Shown one piece after another: positions 8,111-17,037 of a stretch of 64,000 nt of DNA (within the stretch, counting starts at the first letter, position 1; every line of letters starts with the position of its first letter). Position numbers and translations under genes: made by a program. The stretch is from Leptospira ognonensis (GTDB lineage: Bacteria; Spirochaetota; Leptospiria; Leptospirales; Leptospiraceae). The stretch spans positions 1 through 64,000 of the forward strand of contig NZ_RQGD01000024.1 of assembly GCF_004770745.1 (NCBI RefSeq). Direction: 5' to 3'. Under the pieces are notes generated by a model, which ran no database searches, was not told the origin of the DNA, and saw nothing but the letters and a program-made list of their open reading frames with translations.

Positions 8111-9358
8111 ATGACACTTGAACAAACAAATAATTTTAATACCGATTGTAGTTGTCAAACGATCAATGAAGATAAATTAAAACAAATTGAAAAGAAACTG
8201 GAAGATAGCTGCGGTATTTCAGAACTAAAATTTCAGAAATACTTTGCGACCTCGCCGACTTCTCTAGCAAAGAGCAGTATTGAATTGATTAAAACATTTC
8301 TTGCTTCCTATTCTCGGATGCTTGCAAAAAAAAGTATCGTAAATATTTTTCTTAAAGATCTAGAACCAAGATTTAAGAATCTTCTTCCTTTTGAGATTTC
8401 AGGTGGATTGTTTTTAGGATTTGATTTTCACGAGACGGAAGAAGGACCAAAGCTAATTGAAATCAATACAAATGCTGGCGGTCTCCTTATCAATTCAATC
8501 TTATATGAGGTGCAGGACAATTGTTGTAATCTCCATTATACCAATCATGAAATTCCCTCTTTCACAGAGTTAGGTGAACAAACGATTTCTTTCGTGCTAA
8601 ATGAGTGGGCATTCCAAAATATAAATAAAGAGTTAAAAACAATTATTGTATTAGATGACGACCCAGAAAAACAATTCCTATATCCAGAATTCGAAGTATT
8701 TCAGCATATCATGCGACAAAAGGGCAAACAATGTTTTATTTGCTCACCTACGGATCTTAGGTTAGTCAATGGAGTCTTGTATTATTTGGATTATGAAGTA
8801 GATTTCATATACAACCGTCACACAGATTTCTTATTAAGAACTGAGGAGATGCAGTCCGTAGCGGAGGCATTTGCATCTAAACAGATTTGCCTCACTCCAA
8901 ATCCTATTGATTATCTATTATATGCAAATAAACAAAATTTACAGTATTTGTCGGATCGATCGTTTCTCGAACAACATCAGATAGAGGAGAACGATATTCA
9001 TATCATTCAAAAAGTAATTCCAGATACAAAGATTGTCCATGCCGCCGATCGAGACGCTCTGTGGGAGAACAGAAAGTCGGTCTTTTTTAAACCTCAAAAT
9101 AGTTATGGCAGCAAAGGTGTCTACTCAGGTAAAAAACTTACAAAGTCAAAATTTGATGAAATATTAAAATTGGATTATATTACGCAGAAGGAAATTCCTC
9201 CTTCCAAGAGAACCATCAACCATATTGATTATAAAATTGATTATAGGGTCTATGTTTATCATTTTTCGATGATACTCTTAACAAGCAGACTTTACCAAGG
9301 CCAAACAACAAATTTTAGGACGGAAGGAGGCGGCTTCTCTGCGGTGCTGGAGTCTTGA
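8111..9358 (+). CDS. Circularly permuted ATP-grasp ligase-like protein
   Basis: This 415-residue cytoplasmic protein carries ATP-grasp motifs in permuted order. The usually C-terminal metal/phosphate motif appears early (LIEINTNAGG, Glu about 117). The nucleotide-binding Lys and glycine loop come late (FFKPQNSYGSKGVYSGKK, Lys about 327), followed by the QKEIPPS hinge, DYRVYVYH, and TTNFRTEGGGFSAV at the extreme end. ATP-grasp enzymes join a carboxylate to an amine or thiol through an acyl-phosphate; the substrate is unknown. A TATAAT -10-like box lies at 8063-8068. No clear Shine-Dalgarno precedes the ATG. Composition is more AT-rich than the neighbours, so transfer is possible. Confidence 0.75.
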   Translation: MTLEQTNNFNTDCSCQTINEDKLKQIEKKLEDSCGISELKFQKYFATSPTSLAKSSIELIKTFLASYSRMLAKKSIVNIFLKDLEPRFKNLLPFEISGGLFLGFDFHETEEGPKLIEINTNAGGLLINSILYEVQDNCCNLHYTNHEIPSFTELGEQTISFVLNEWAFQNINKELKTIIVLDDDPEKQFLYPEFEVFQHIMRQKGKQCFICSPTDLRLVNGVLYYLDYEVDFIYNRHTDFLLRTEEMQSVAEAFASKQICLTPNPIDYLLYANKQNLQYLSDRSFLEQHQIEENDIHIIQKVIPDTKIVHAADRDALWENRKSVFFKPQNSYGSKGVYSGKKLTKSKFDEILKLDYITQKEIPPSKRTINHIDYKIDYRVYVYHFSMILLTSRLYQGQTTNFRTEGGGFSAVLES

Positions 9359-9441
9359 GACTGATCTCAGGAATTTCTCATTTTTAATTGACAGTTCCAC
9401 CAACAAAAACACATTTCATCTCATACTTTCGAGGTAATCGC

Positions 9442-10317
9442 ATGAAACGGCTTTTAAAAGTACTAATTGTTCTCTCTGCTATTATGATTCTTGGGATTGT
9501 TTCTCTGGTTCTTTTTGTTTTTCAGAAAAGTTCATCGAAAATGAATCAAAAGTTTTCTGTCGCAGGAAGGAATCTAAATATTCCCAATTCGAGTGCTGAG
9601 ATTGCGGAAGGCAAACGACTTTTTATTTCGCGAGGATGTACGGATTGCCATGGCAAAGACTTAGCGGGTGTTACTTTTATAAATGACCCAGCAATCGGAA
9701 CTTTTAGTGGTTCCAATTTAACTTCAGGAGAAGGGGGTATTTCATCCTCTCTGGAGGCAAAGGATTTTGAAAGAGCGATTCGTCATGGTGTGGGATCCGA
9801 TGGAAGGGCACTCTTATTTATGCCTGCAACAGATTTTCACCTAATGACAGATGAAGATTTAGGACGGATCATTGCGTTTATTAAATCTTCACCTCCTGTT
9901 GATAAGAAGTCTGTTCCCATTGTTGTTGGTCCCTTGGGACGGTTTCTATATAGCATAGGGAAAATGCCCCATTTGATTACAGCCGAACTGATTAACCATG
10001 ATGAAAAACTTCCTTCAAAATTGACCCCTGAGGTTTCTGTTGCGTATGGAAAATACATTGCCACAACCTGTACTGGTTGTCATGGCGAAAAATTGTTAGG
10101 CGGGTCAATCCCAGGTGCTCCACCGGAATGGCCTTTGGCTCAGAATATCACATCGCAAGGAATTGGAAAATGGTCTGAATCAGAGTTCATTGCAGCGATG
10201 AGAACCGGGAAACGCCCTAATGGTACTGAGATGCTACCCCCTATGCCATGGCAGAATTTTTCATACATGACGGATACGGAATTAAAATCCTTAAGATTGT
10301 ATCTCATTTCTATTTAA
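9442..10317 (+). CDS. Membrane-anchored diheme c-type cytochrome
   Basis: The 291-residue product starts at ATG 9442 with GAGG seven bases upstream; an earlier in-frame codon at 9388 lacks a ribosome site. An N-terminal hydrophobic segment (about residues 4-28) anchors it, followed by two cytochrome c domains with heme motifs GCTDCHGK (Cys about 66) and TCTGCHGE (Cys about 210). Distal Met ligands are likely in LLFMPATDFH and MLPPMPWQNF. It is periplasmic and should carry electrons, perhaps from a dehydrogenase such as alcohol or sorbosone-type enzymes that use similar subunits. The orphan solute-binding lipoprotein begins 5 bases downstream. Confidence 0.88.
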   Translation: MKRLLKVLIVLSAIMILGIVSLVLFVFQKSSSKMNQKFSVAGRNLNIPNSSAEIAEGKRLFISRGCTDCHGKDLAGVTFINDPAIGTFSGSNLTSGEGGISSSLEAKDFERAIRHGVGSDGRALLFMPATDFHLMTDEDLGRIIAFIKSSPPVDKKSVPIVVGPLGRFLYSIGKMPHLITAELINHDEKLPSKLTPEVSVAYGKYIATTCTGCHGEKLLGGSIPGAPPEWPLAQNITSQGIGKWSESEFIAAMRTGKRPNGTEMLPPMPWQNFSYMTDTELKSLRLYLISI

Positions 10318-10322
10318 ATCGG

Positions 10323-11483
10323 ATGATCAGAAATTCGTTTTCAGTCGTTATCATTTTTCTTCTTAGTTTCTCTCTCCTAAATTGTAATTCTAAGCCAAAG
10401 CCAATCACCGTGATTGGCAAAGGAGAAGGAGAGCTTTCTATCATCGCTTGGCCAGGTTATATAGAGAGAGGTCTAACTGATCCAAAGTTTGATTGGGTTA
10501 CTGATTTCGAAAAAGAGAGCGGATGTAAGGTGATTGTTCGATCAGCTTCGACTTCTGATGAAATGGTAGCATTGATGAATGAAGGCGGGTATGATCTGAT
10601 TACAGCCTCAGGTGACTCTTCACTTCGATTAATAGAATCAGGTAAAGTCAGAGAAATCAATATTGATCTACTTCCGAATTGGAAGTTAGTTGACCAAAGA
10701 TTGCAAAATGCTCCGTGGCATACGATCGATGGCCACCACTTTGGAGTCCCATTCCAATGGGGTCCCAATCTATTACTCTACAATACGAAAGTTTTTAAGA
10801 CTCCGCCTTCTTCCTGGGGGATTCTTTTTGAAGAGCAGCTTTTCCCTGACGGAAAATCAAATAGAAACAGAATCCAGGCATTTGACGGACCCATCTACAT
10901 TGCCGATGCTGCTCTTTACCTAAAGTCAGTCAAACCTGAGCTTGGTATCAATGATCCATACGAATTAGATGACAAACAGTATACAGTCGTGATTGATTTG
11001 TTGAAACGCCAGAGACAATTAATCCCCAAATACTGGCATGATACTCTCGTCCAGGTGGAGGACTTTAAAGAGGGACGACTGGTTGCTTCGTCGAGCTGGC
11101 CTTTCCAGGTGAACATTTTGCTTCGGGATAAAGAACCCGTTGGTTCAACGATTCCTGTTGAAGGCGCGACGGGATGGGCCGATTCTACGATGATGCACCG
11201 AAATGCAAAAAATATAAATTGTGCCTATAAGTGGTTAGACCATTCAATTTCACTTAAATTGCAAGGAGATCTTGCCGCTTGGTATGGTTCGATTCCATCA
11301 GTTCCTGATTCTTGTAAAAACAATCCATTGCTAGGTGAATCAGGATGCGATGATAATGGTTTCTTAAATTTTAATAAAATATCTTTTTGGAAGACGCCAA
11401 TTGAAAACTGTGCTGGTGGGCGAAAGTGTGTTCCTTATAAAAAATGGTCAGAGGATTTTATATCTATTATAGGCAGTAAATAA
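10323..11483 (+). CDS. Spermidine/putrescine-type extracellular solute-binding lipoprotein
   Basis: The ATG at 10323 gives a lipoprotein signal (FLLSFSLLNCNSKPKP). The mature part resembles PotD/YdcS-type family 1 binding proteins: LSIIAWPGYIERG, ESGCKVIVRSASTSDEMVAL, YDLITASGDSSLRLIESG, FGVPFQWGPNLLLYNTKVF and the GWADSTMMHRNAKN hinge. The family binds polyamines or related cations for an ABC permease, but no permease or ATPase gene adjoins; it follows the diheme cytochrome by 5 bases. It may serve a transporter encoded elsewhere or act as a sensor. The C-terminal third is cysteine-rich for this family (NCAGGRKC, GESGCDDN). Confidence 0.82.
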   Translation: MIRNSFSVVIIFLLSFSLLNCNSKPKPITVIGKGEGELSIIAWPGYIERGLTDPKFDWVTDFEKESGCKVIVRSASTSDEMVALMNEGGYDLITASGDSSLRLIESGKVREINIDLLPNWKLVDQRLQNAPWHTIDGHHFGVPFQWGPNLLLYNTKVFKTPPSSWGILFEEQLFPDGKSNRNRIQAFDGPIYIADAALYLKSVKPELGINDPYELDDKQYTVVIDLLKRQRQLIPKYWHDTLVQVEDFKEGRLVASSSWPFQVNILLRDKEPVGSTIPVEGATGWADSTMMHRNAKNINCAYKWLDHSISLKLQGDLAAWYGSIPSVPDSCKNNPLLGESGCDDNGFLNFNKISFWKTPIENCAGGRKCVPYKKWSEDFISIIGSK

Positions 11484-11490
11484 TAGATGA

Positions 11491-11979
11491 TCAATCATTG
11501 AGGCTCAGTTCTTTCTTTAAAATATCCATAAACTCAAGAACTAAATCATACTCTCTGTTTCTCTCATCGTCAATGGGCCGTAAACCTTTGATAGAAATAG
11601 AGTTGCTTCGATTTTGATGAAAAATATTAAAACTAACATCCGTTTGGTAGTTGTCCTGGGGCAGGCGCTTAGAATAGAGACGGATGTTCATATCAGAAAG
11701 AAGATGATTCTTGTCTAAAAATTCTTCCATCTTCTTTGTGTGCTTTAGTAGTATGGTTCTTTTGATTTCTCTGGGAAGATCAATGTTTGGATGCACTCCT
11801 GTATACTTCCATTCATAAGTTAAGCGGTTGTTTTTTAAGGAATATTTTTCAATTGTCGCGTAATTATAATCAGATTTTTGAGTGTAAGTTAACAACAAAT
11901 CAAAATAAAATTTGTCCTCAGCAAAAATCTGGAACAAAGGCAGGAAGACGAAAAAAAAGGAAAGAAATTTAATTTTCAT
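11491..11979 (-). CDS. Hypothetical exported protein
   Basis: This 162-residue protein has a clear Sec signal peptide (MKIKFLSFFFVFLPLFQIFA then EDKF). An AGGAGATAT site sits directly before the ATG at 11979. The mature part is polar and beta-rich with many Tyr, Lys and Asn and no cysteines. I recognise no family. It is 29 bases downstream of the OmpL47-like gene on the same strand, so the two are probably co-expressed in the periplasm. Confidence 0.75.
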   Translation of the reverse strand: MKIKFLSFFFVFLPLFQIFAEDKFYFDLLLTYTQKSDYNYATIEKYSLKNNRLTYEWKYTGVHPNIDLPREIKRTILLKHTKKMEEFLDKNHLLSDMNIRLYSKRLPQDNYQTDVSFNIFHQNRSNSISIKGLRPIDDERNREYDLVLEFMDILKKELSLND

Positions 11980-12008
11980 ATATCTCCTCTTTTCGCCTTT
12001 GATCTTCG

Positions 12009-12926
12009 CTACTTTTCGATGCGAATTTCCGTTTGAGGCGGAGTTCTATCAATTTCACAAATGAATGGAATCGGCAAAGATTCGTTTCCAGAAAAATCTC
12101 TGGCTTTAAACTCTAAGTCAATTTTTTTCTCATATGGGAAATATTTTTCTAAGTCGAAGATACGGCCTGTCAGTGTCCATGCATTTCCATCTTTTTTTCT
12201 CCAAAGCAAATCCTTTGTTTCTGTAATCGTATCTGAGGATGAAATTTGAATGCGCGTATTGCGTAAGCAAACATTCTTATCATTAGATTTTATGAGATTT
12301 GGCGAAGTTTGTAAATTGATGCTAGGTGGTGTAGAGTCCACGAGCCAATTCACTTCCAGTTTTTTTGAAATATTTTTTACGTTGTCTATCGCATACGCAA
12401 TCAATTGGTGTTTTCCTTCCGCAGTGGTTGGCAGACCCCATTCGTTCGATCCATTGACCTTTATCTCAGGCCCACCATCTAACGAAATAAATAGGTTTTC
12501 AATACCACTTTCATCATCAATTGCGCGGATTCGCAATTCATTTGTTGCTTGTGAAACCGACACTTCATTCCAAGATTTAGGTAAGAACTTCCAATTCACA
12601 TTTAGTCTTGGAGCGATTTTATCTACGTATAGATTGATCTTTTGCTCGGCTTCGCGATTCCCCAATTGGTCTTCTGCATAGTAATGTATTTCATTCCATC
12701 CAGAAATCGGAGGGAATATTGGCTCAGAAAAAATGGCCCAGGGTTCGTCATTCCATTGGAAATGATAACTGGCTCCTGAGTCCATTTTTTCCCAACTTAA
12801 TTTGTAAAACTCATTTACGAAAAGTGTTCCATCAGCTGCCAAAAAGCTAGAAGGCAAAGGCTCTTTTTTTTGGGTATAGAGGGAGATAGATAGGAAAAGA
12901 AAAAATAGGGAAATTAACCACTTCAT
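12009..12926 (-). CDS. Exported protein with OmpL47-like beta-sandwich repeats
   Basis: The start MKWLISLFFLFLSISLYTQ (ATG at 12926) gives a signal peptide; an in-frame upstream ATG at 12962 would overlap the divergent side and has no leader. The mature 286 residues contain repeated Ig-like units ending in a characteristic GxHxIxYxAxDxxGN pattern: GWNEIHYYAEDQLGNREAEQ, GKHQLIAYAIDNVKNISKK and KIDLEFKARDFSGNESLP, joined by VDKIAPRLNV / VDSTPPSINL / IDRTPPQTEI linkers. This architecture matches OmpL47-type proteins of leptospires, which are envelope-associated and sometimes bind host matrix. The binding partner here is unknown. Confidence 0.78.
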   Translation of the reverse strand: MKWLISLFFLFLSISLYTQKKEPLPSSFLAADGTLFVNEFYKLSWEKMDSGASYHFQWNDEPWAIFSEPIFPPISGWNEIHYYAEDQLGNREAEQKINLYVDKIAPRLNVNWKFLPKSWNEVSVSQATNELRIRAIDDESGIENLFISLDGGPEIKVNGSNEWGLPTTAEGKHQLIAYAIDNVKNISKKLEVNWLVDSTPPSINLQTSPNLIKSNDKNVCLRNTRIQISSSDTITETKDLLWRKKDGNAWTLTGRIFDLEKYFPYEKKIDLEFKARDFSGNESLPIPFICEIDRTPPQTEIRIEK

Positions 12927-13039
12927 TACGAAAGAAATTGACCCACCACCCAATTGATGCAAGAGAATCTTTCGCTCGAATGGATCTTTTTAAAAACGGA
13001 CTCGACCAATTCGATGGAAACCTGAGACTCGTGAGAAAG

Positions 13040-13423
13040 ATGATCTCTGTTGGTAACGACATTGTCGAAAATGAACGTATCCGTGAGTTGCTAGAAAAAC
13101 ACGGAGACCGATTCCTCAAACGAGTATTTACGGATGAGGAAGTAACTTATTGTCATTCTCATAAAGACCCCATTCCGTTTTTGGCGGGTCGTTTTGCATG
13201 CAAAGAAGCAATGATCAAGGCCATGGCCCTTGACCCTGGGGAAGTGCTAGATATGAAAGAGATTGAGCTGGCAGGAACTGGATTTGGTAAAAAAACGCTC
13301 GTCATCCACGGTAAAACTGAAAAATTTTTCAAAGCGAAAGGATTTACGGGAAGTTCCGTCTCGATCAGTCATGCTGATCACTACTCGACTGCCGTTGTCA
13401 TCCTCTACCGGGAGAAACCATGA
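13040..13423 (+). CDS. acpS: Holo-[acyl-carrier-protein] synthase
   Basis: This enzyme transfers 4'-phosphopantetheine from CoA to apo-ACP. ATG at 13040 begins MISVGNDIVENERIRELLEK, matching the family start (GxDIVexxRi), and gives 127 residues, the usual size. The earlier in-frame ATG codons would add an atypical extension. The Mg-binding Asp in GNDIVE and the Glu in FACKEAMIKAM are present, with the C-terminal SVSISHADHYSTAVVI. The stop overlaps the next gene (ATGA), starting an acpS-TPR-bactofilin-kinase cluster. Confidence 0.93.
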   Translation: MISVGNDIVENERIRELLEKHGDRFLKRVFTDEEVTYCHSHKDPIPFLAGRFACKEAMIKAMALDPGEVLDMKEIELAGTGFGKKTLVIHGKTEKFFKAKGFTGSSVSISHADHYSTAVVILYREKP

Positions 13424-13644
13424 TCGTATCAGATAAGATGAACCAAGTTTTGGCACTTTATAATGAAGGTTTGACTCTTTATAAAACAAGAAAATTTAAA
13501 GAGGCCAAAGAGTCCTTTCAAAAGGCACTTCAGATTGAACCGCATGATGGCCCATCAAAATTATACATTGAACGATGTGACGACTACATCGCAGAACCAC
13601 CTCCCGAGGACTGGGATGGCGTTTATAACATGAAAACAAAATAA
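13420..13644 (+). CDS. Small TPR protein resembling the tail of class III cyclases
   Basis: This 74-residue protein has one TPR-like helix pair (ALYNEGLTLYKTRKFKEAKE, FQKALQIEP) followed by YIERCDDYIAEPPPEDWDGVY. The same arrangement ends the cyclase at 56179-58176 (ERGFELYLKRNFTTAISTL, then LIERCEEYKASPPDDDWDGV). The ATG overlaps the acpS stop. It may be a protein-interaction adaptor, perhaps for the bactofilin or kinase encoded next. Function is inferred only from the shared tail. Confidence 0.8.
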   Translation: MIVSDKMNQVLALYNEGLTLYKTRKFKEAKESFQKALQIEPHDGPSKLYIERCDDYIAEPPPEDWDGVYNMKTK

Positions 13645-13649
13645 GAAAT

Positions 13650-14018
13650 ATGACAAAAAAAAACATGCAACCTATTGTAACAGAACACGGCGTCATTGCC
13701 ACAATTTTTGGAAAAGAAACTTCATTTAACGGGACTTTGGTTTTTAAAAAACCTTTACAGATTTCGGGTGAGTTTGTTGGAGAAATTATATCTGATGGCT
13801 ATTTGGTGATCAGCGAAGGCGCCAAAGTCAAGGCAAACATTAAAGCTGGAACCATAGTAGTTGGCGGTACTATCATCGGTAATGTAACTGCTACGCAACG
13901 ACTTGAAATGTTAACCACAGGCAAAGTTCAAGGCAACATTCGAACCGCCAAACTTCAAATAGCTGATGGTGTGGTTTTCGATGGTAACTGTGAGATGTTG
14001 CAAAGCGAAGAATCTTAA
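13650..14018 (+). CDS. Bactofilin
   Basis: This 122-residue bactofilin (polymer-forming cytoskeletal protein) has a short N-terminal tail (MTKKNMQPIVTEHGVIATIF) followed by a right-handed beta-helix made of short G-rich turns: FNGTLVFKKPLQISGEFVGE, ISEGAKVKANIKAGTIVVGG, IIGNVTATQRLEMLTTGKVQ. Bactofilins form non-polar filaments that set cell shape, including helical pitch in spirochetes. It starts 5 bases after the TPR gene and ends 2 bases before the kinase, so the three are probably one operon. Confidence 0.9.
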   Translation: MTKKNMQPIVTEHGVIATIFGKETSFNGTLVFKKPLQISGEFVGEIISDGYLVISEGAKVKANIKAGTIVVGGTIIGNVTATQRLEMLTTGKVQGNIRTAKLQIADGVVFDGNCEMLQSEES

Positions 14019-14020
14019 TT

Positions 14021-15808
14021 TTGTGGCAGTTCCATCCCTATAGCTTACTACTTGGTTTTACCTTCGGTCTCAATTTTATATTGGGACTTTTCGTTCTAAG
14101 ATCCTTCCGACTTCGAATCGTACGTTATCTTTTGGTCATGCTTTTTGGTTGCCTGATCTGGTCTGGCGCCTATGGTATTGATTTTGCATTCATACATCAG
14201 GATTGGCATTATTTTTTTATTTCTACTGTTCATTTTGGAGTTACGATTGCGAGCACTGGAGCCGTACTGACAGGGATAGAATTTACTCAGAACAAACATT
14301 TGTTAACTAAGAAAATGTGGTTGTTATTGATTTTACAGCCTCTGCTGATCCTCATATTTGCAATTCTCAATCCTCTCTTCCATACACTTCTAAGTGATAC
14401 CTACCTCTCAACTGTTGAAAATCGAATCCAATGGATCCAAGAAGTCTCCCCTCTAACTACCCTAATTGAATTTGGTGGATCGGGACTATGGTCCATTTTT
14501 ATTTTTAAAATGATACTTCAGGCGATTCGACAATCCTCGTCGCAAGTAAGGCTACGATTCTATTTATTGCTCCTTCCATATTTTCTTGTTTGGGGCGTTG
14601 CCATTGGGCATCAATTCGGTTTCCGTCCCATCTCTGGATTAAATTTAACTCCCGTTACGCTATCATTTCATGCTTTGTGGATGTTTTTTTCCATAGCATA
14701 TTTTAAAATGTATGACCTCGTGCCTTTGGTTCGCAGTGAGATTGTTGATGAATTGGAAGAGCCAGTGGTGATTCTTGATGCAAATGAGAGAGTCGTAGAT
14801 TGGAATTTCGCTGCGGAACAACTCTTTGTCCATGGTAGAAAATATCTTTCATTAACGACAACGGAAGATTTTTTTGATACCTGTCCGGAGATCAGTCAGA
14901 AAATAAAGGTGCTTCCAGAAAAGCGAATTCATAGTCAATGGTCCTGGGTTTCTACGAACCCAATTAAAAACTGGGAAATTAAAGCCAAAAGGATTTGGGA
15001 TCGTAATCGCTTGAATATGGGACTTGTCATGGTGTTTCATGATGTAACTGAACAAAGACTTCTTGAGAAAAGAATGATTGAGGCAAATCATATCTTACAA
15101 TTAGGTAATGCGACCAAGGATAGATTCCTTTCTATCATTTCGCACGATCTGCGAGGACCACTAACAGGTATTAAAACACTTCTTCGGATTCTGAACGAAA
15201 AGGTTCATTCAAAAGATAAAGAAATTTCCGAAATGACACAATCACTCGTGGATGCCACTGAATCTATTTTTTCATTGCTCGAAAATTTGCTCGAATGGTC
15301 AAAATTGCAGCGAGGGCAGGAAGAGTTTTATCCAAAGACTTATTCTTTGGAGTCTATTGTGTCCGAGGCAGTACAAGTGTTTGAATTGAGCGCAAAAAAT
15401 AAAAATCTAACGCTAAAAGTACAAGTACCGACTCATGCTTTTGTCTATTGTGATGATCGGATGATTTTTACAGTAATCAGAAATTTAATGTCCAATGCGA
15501 TTAAGTTCAGTCATAGAGGTACAGAAATCCTTTTATCGGCAGCAGATGTAGGTACTTCTTGGGAGCTCCAGGTTAAAGATACGGGTGTTGGAATGAATTC
15601 TGAAACCATCGCAAAACTTTTCCAAGTTGGAGAGACCGTGAAATCGATCGGTACTGGCGGTGAAAATGGGAATGGCGTTGGTCTTCTTTTATGTAAAGAA
15701 TTTATTGATATGAATGCGGGAACGATTTCCGGAAAATCGGATGGAATGAATGGCTCCACTTTCATTATCACACTTCCTAAGCCGGTAAATAGTTTTGGTA
15801 GAGTATAA
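14021..15808 (+). CDS. 7TM-type sensor histidine kinase
   Basis: The 595-residue kinase starts with TTG at 14021, 2 bases after the bactofilin stop. About seven membrane helices in residues 1-230 resemble the histidine-kinase 7TM sensor module. A PAS domain follows (VDELEEPVVILDANERVVDWNF split over about 240-345), then HisKA with SIISHDLRGPLTGIKT (His about 374) and HATPase_c (NLMSNAIKFSH, KDTGVGM, GGENGNGVGLLLCKEF). The cognate regulator is not adjacent. Being in the bactofilin cluster, it may couple envelope sensing to cell shape (inference). Confidence 0.9.
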   Translation: MWQFHPYSLLLGFTFGLNFILGLFVLRSFRLRIVRYLLVMLFGCLIWSGAYGIDFAFIHQDWHYFFISTVHFGVTIASTGAVLTGIEFTQNKHLLTKKMWLLLILQPLLILIFAILNPLFHTLLSDTYLSTVENRIQWIQEVSPLTTLIEFGGSGLWSIFIFKMILQAIRQSSSQVRLRFYLLLLPYFLVWGVAIGHQFGFRPISGLNLTPVTLSFHALWMFFSIAYFKMYDLVPLVRSEIVDELEEPVVILDANERVVDWNFAAEQLFVHGRKYLSLTTTEDFFDTCPEISQKIKVLPEKRIHSQWSWVSTNPIKNWEIKAKRIWDRNRLNMGLVMVFHDVTEQRLLEKRMIEANHILQLGNATKDRFLSIISHDLRGPLTGIKTLLRILNEKVHSKDKEISEMTQSLVDATESIFSLLENLLEWSKLQRGQEEFYPKTYSLESIVSEAVQVFELSAKNKNLTLKVQVPTHAFVYCDDRMIFTVIRNLMSNAIKFSHRGTEILLSAADVGTSWELQVKDTGVGMNSETIAKLFQVGETVKSIGTGGENGNGVGLLLCKEFIDMNAGTISGKSDGMNGSTFIITLPKPVNSFGRV

Positions 15809-15824
15809 GGAACAAGGAATAAAT

Positions 15825-16667
15825 ATGAAAGAACAAGTAATTGTAATTACCGGTGCCACGGATGGAATCGGAAAAGTTTCGGCAAGGGAATTATTTAAAA
15901 AAGGATACTCGCTTGTATTAGTTGGTCGCAACCAACAAAAGTTAGACCAAACGAAATCTGAATTTATGCAATATGCATCGGGAAACTCCATTTTTGTCTA
16001 TAAGGCTGACCTGTCCCTTGTGAAAGAAACAAAGTTGGTAGCTAGTGAGATCAGAAAGAAACATACAAAAATATACTGCTTGTTAAATAATGCAGGTGCT
16101 TTTTATTCCAATCGCGTTCTTACAAATGAAGGTGTCGAGGCCACGTTTGCACTCAATCATTTAAGCTACTTTCTATTGACAAAAGAACTTTTACCTTGTC
16201 TTGAAAATTTTGGGAAAGCTCGCATCGTAAATGTGGCTTCAAGAGCTCATGTGGGAGTGAAATTAGATTTTGATAACCTTCAGGGTGAAAGGGAATACTC
16301 CGGTTGGAGACAATACCAAAGATCAAAATTAATGAATATTTATTTTTCTTATGAATTGGCCGATCGACTGAAGCCAAAAGGGATTACCGTAAATTGCCTT
16401 CATCCTGGTTTTGTTAAGACTAAATTTGGAAGTAATAACGAAGGTATTGCAAAAACTTTGGTAGCAATTGGCCAAAATTTATTTGCAATCAGTGAGGATA
16501 AGGGGGCAGAAACTTCAATTTATCTCGCATCTTCACCTGATGTCGCGAACATAAGTGGAAAGTATTTTGTTAAATGCCGCGAAAGCAAAAGTTCATCTGA
16601 ATCGTATGATCTTGAAACCAGCAAAAAATTTTGGGATTTAACAGAAAGTCTTCTAGGAAAAATGTGA
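15825..16667 (+). CDS. Short-chain dehydrogenase/reductase
   Basis: ATG at 15825, with AAGGA upstream, gives 280 residues. The Rossmann motif is VITGATDGIGKVSARELF, followed by NNAGAFY (structural NNAG), and the catalytic Tyr-Lys appears as YQRSKLMNI (YxxxK). A preceding ARIVNVASRAHV supplies the Ser. The family signature resembles retinol dehydrogenase/WWOX-like SDRs acting on lipid or sterol-like alcohols. It is followed one base later by the cupin gene and then PlsC, suggesting a lipid-related operon. Confidence 0.9.
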   Translation: MKEQVIVITGATDGIGKVSARELFKKGYSLVLVGRNQQKLDQTKSEFMQYASGNSIFVYKADLSLVKETKLVASEIRKKHTKIYCLLNNAGAFYSNRVLTNEGVEATFALNHLSYFLLTKELLPCLENFGKARIVNVASRAHVGVKLDFDNLQGEREYSGWRQYQRSKLMNIYFSYELADRLKPKGITVNCLHPGFVKTKFGSNNEGIAKTLVAIGQNLFAISEDKGAETSIYLASSPDVANISGKYFVKCRESKSSSESYDLETSKKFWDLTESLLGKM

Positions 16668-16668
16668 T

Positions 16669-17037
16669 ATGAGTTACCATCACCAAACAAAGCCTATTTC
16701 CATTCCCGTTCCGGGTGGGAAAACCATTCAAGAACATTTCGGTATTCCTTCCTCAGGCAATCGCGAGATTTCGATTGCACACATGATTGCACCTTCAGGT
16801 TGGGGTGAGCCATTTCAAACTCCAGATTTCGATGAATTTACTCTTATGGTGAGGGGCGAGAAAAAAATAGAAATTGAAGATAAGGTTGTTATTTTACGTG
16901 CCGGAGAGTCCATTAAAATAGATCGAGGTACAAGGGTTAGGTATTCGAATCCCTTCTCGGCAGACGCAGAATATTGGTCCATTTGTACACCTGCATTTTC
17001 GCTAGATGCCGTAAAAAGGGAAGAGGAAAAGTTATGA
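16669..17037 (+). CDS. Cupin-domain protein
   Basis: This 122-residue single cupin barrel has motif 1 around FQTPDFDEFTLMVRGEKKIE, where the usual metal-binding His pair is degenerate (only the E and the G are kept), and motif 2 at ILRAGESIKIDRGTRVRYSN, where the usual P and H are not kept. Metal binding is therefore doubtful. It sits between the SDR (1 base) and the acyltransferase (4-base ATGA overlap). It may bind a small ligand or regulate; the activity is unknown. Confidence 0.82.
   Translation: MSYHHQTKPISIPVPGGKTIQEHFGIPSSGNREISIAHMIAPSGWGEPFQTPDFDEFTLMVRGEKKIEIEDKVVILRAGESIKIDRGTRVRYSNPFSADAEYWSICTPAFSLDAVKREEEKL

Noticed and set aside
12250..12681. Open frame antisense to the OmpL47-like gene
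   Set aside because: Its composition is a shadow of the Ig-like repeat gene, which has a signal peptide and repeated motifs.
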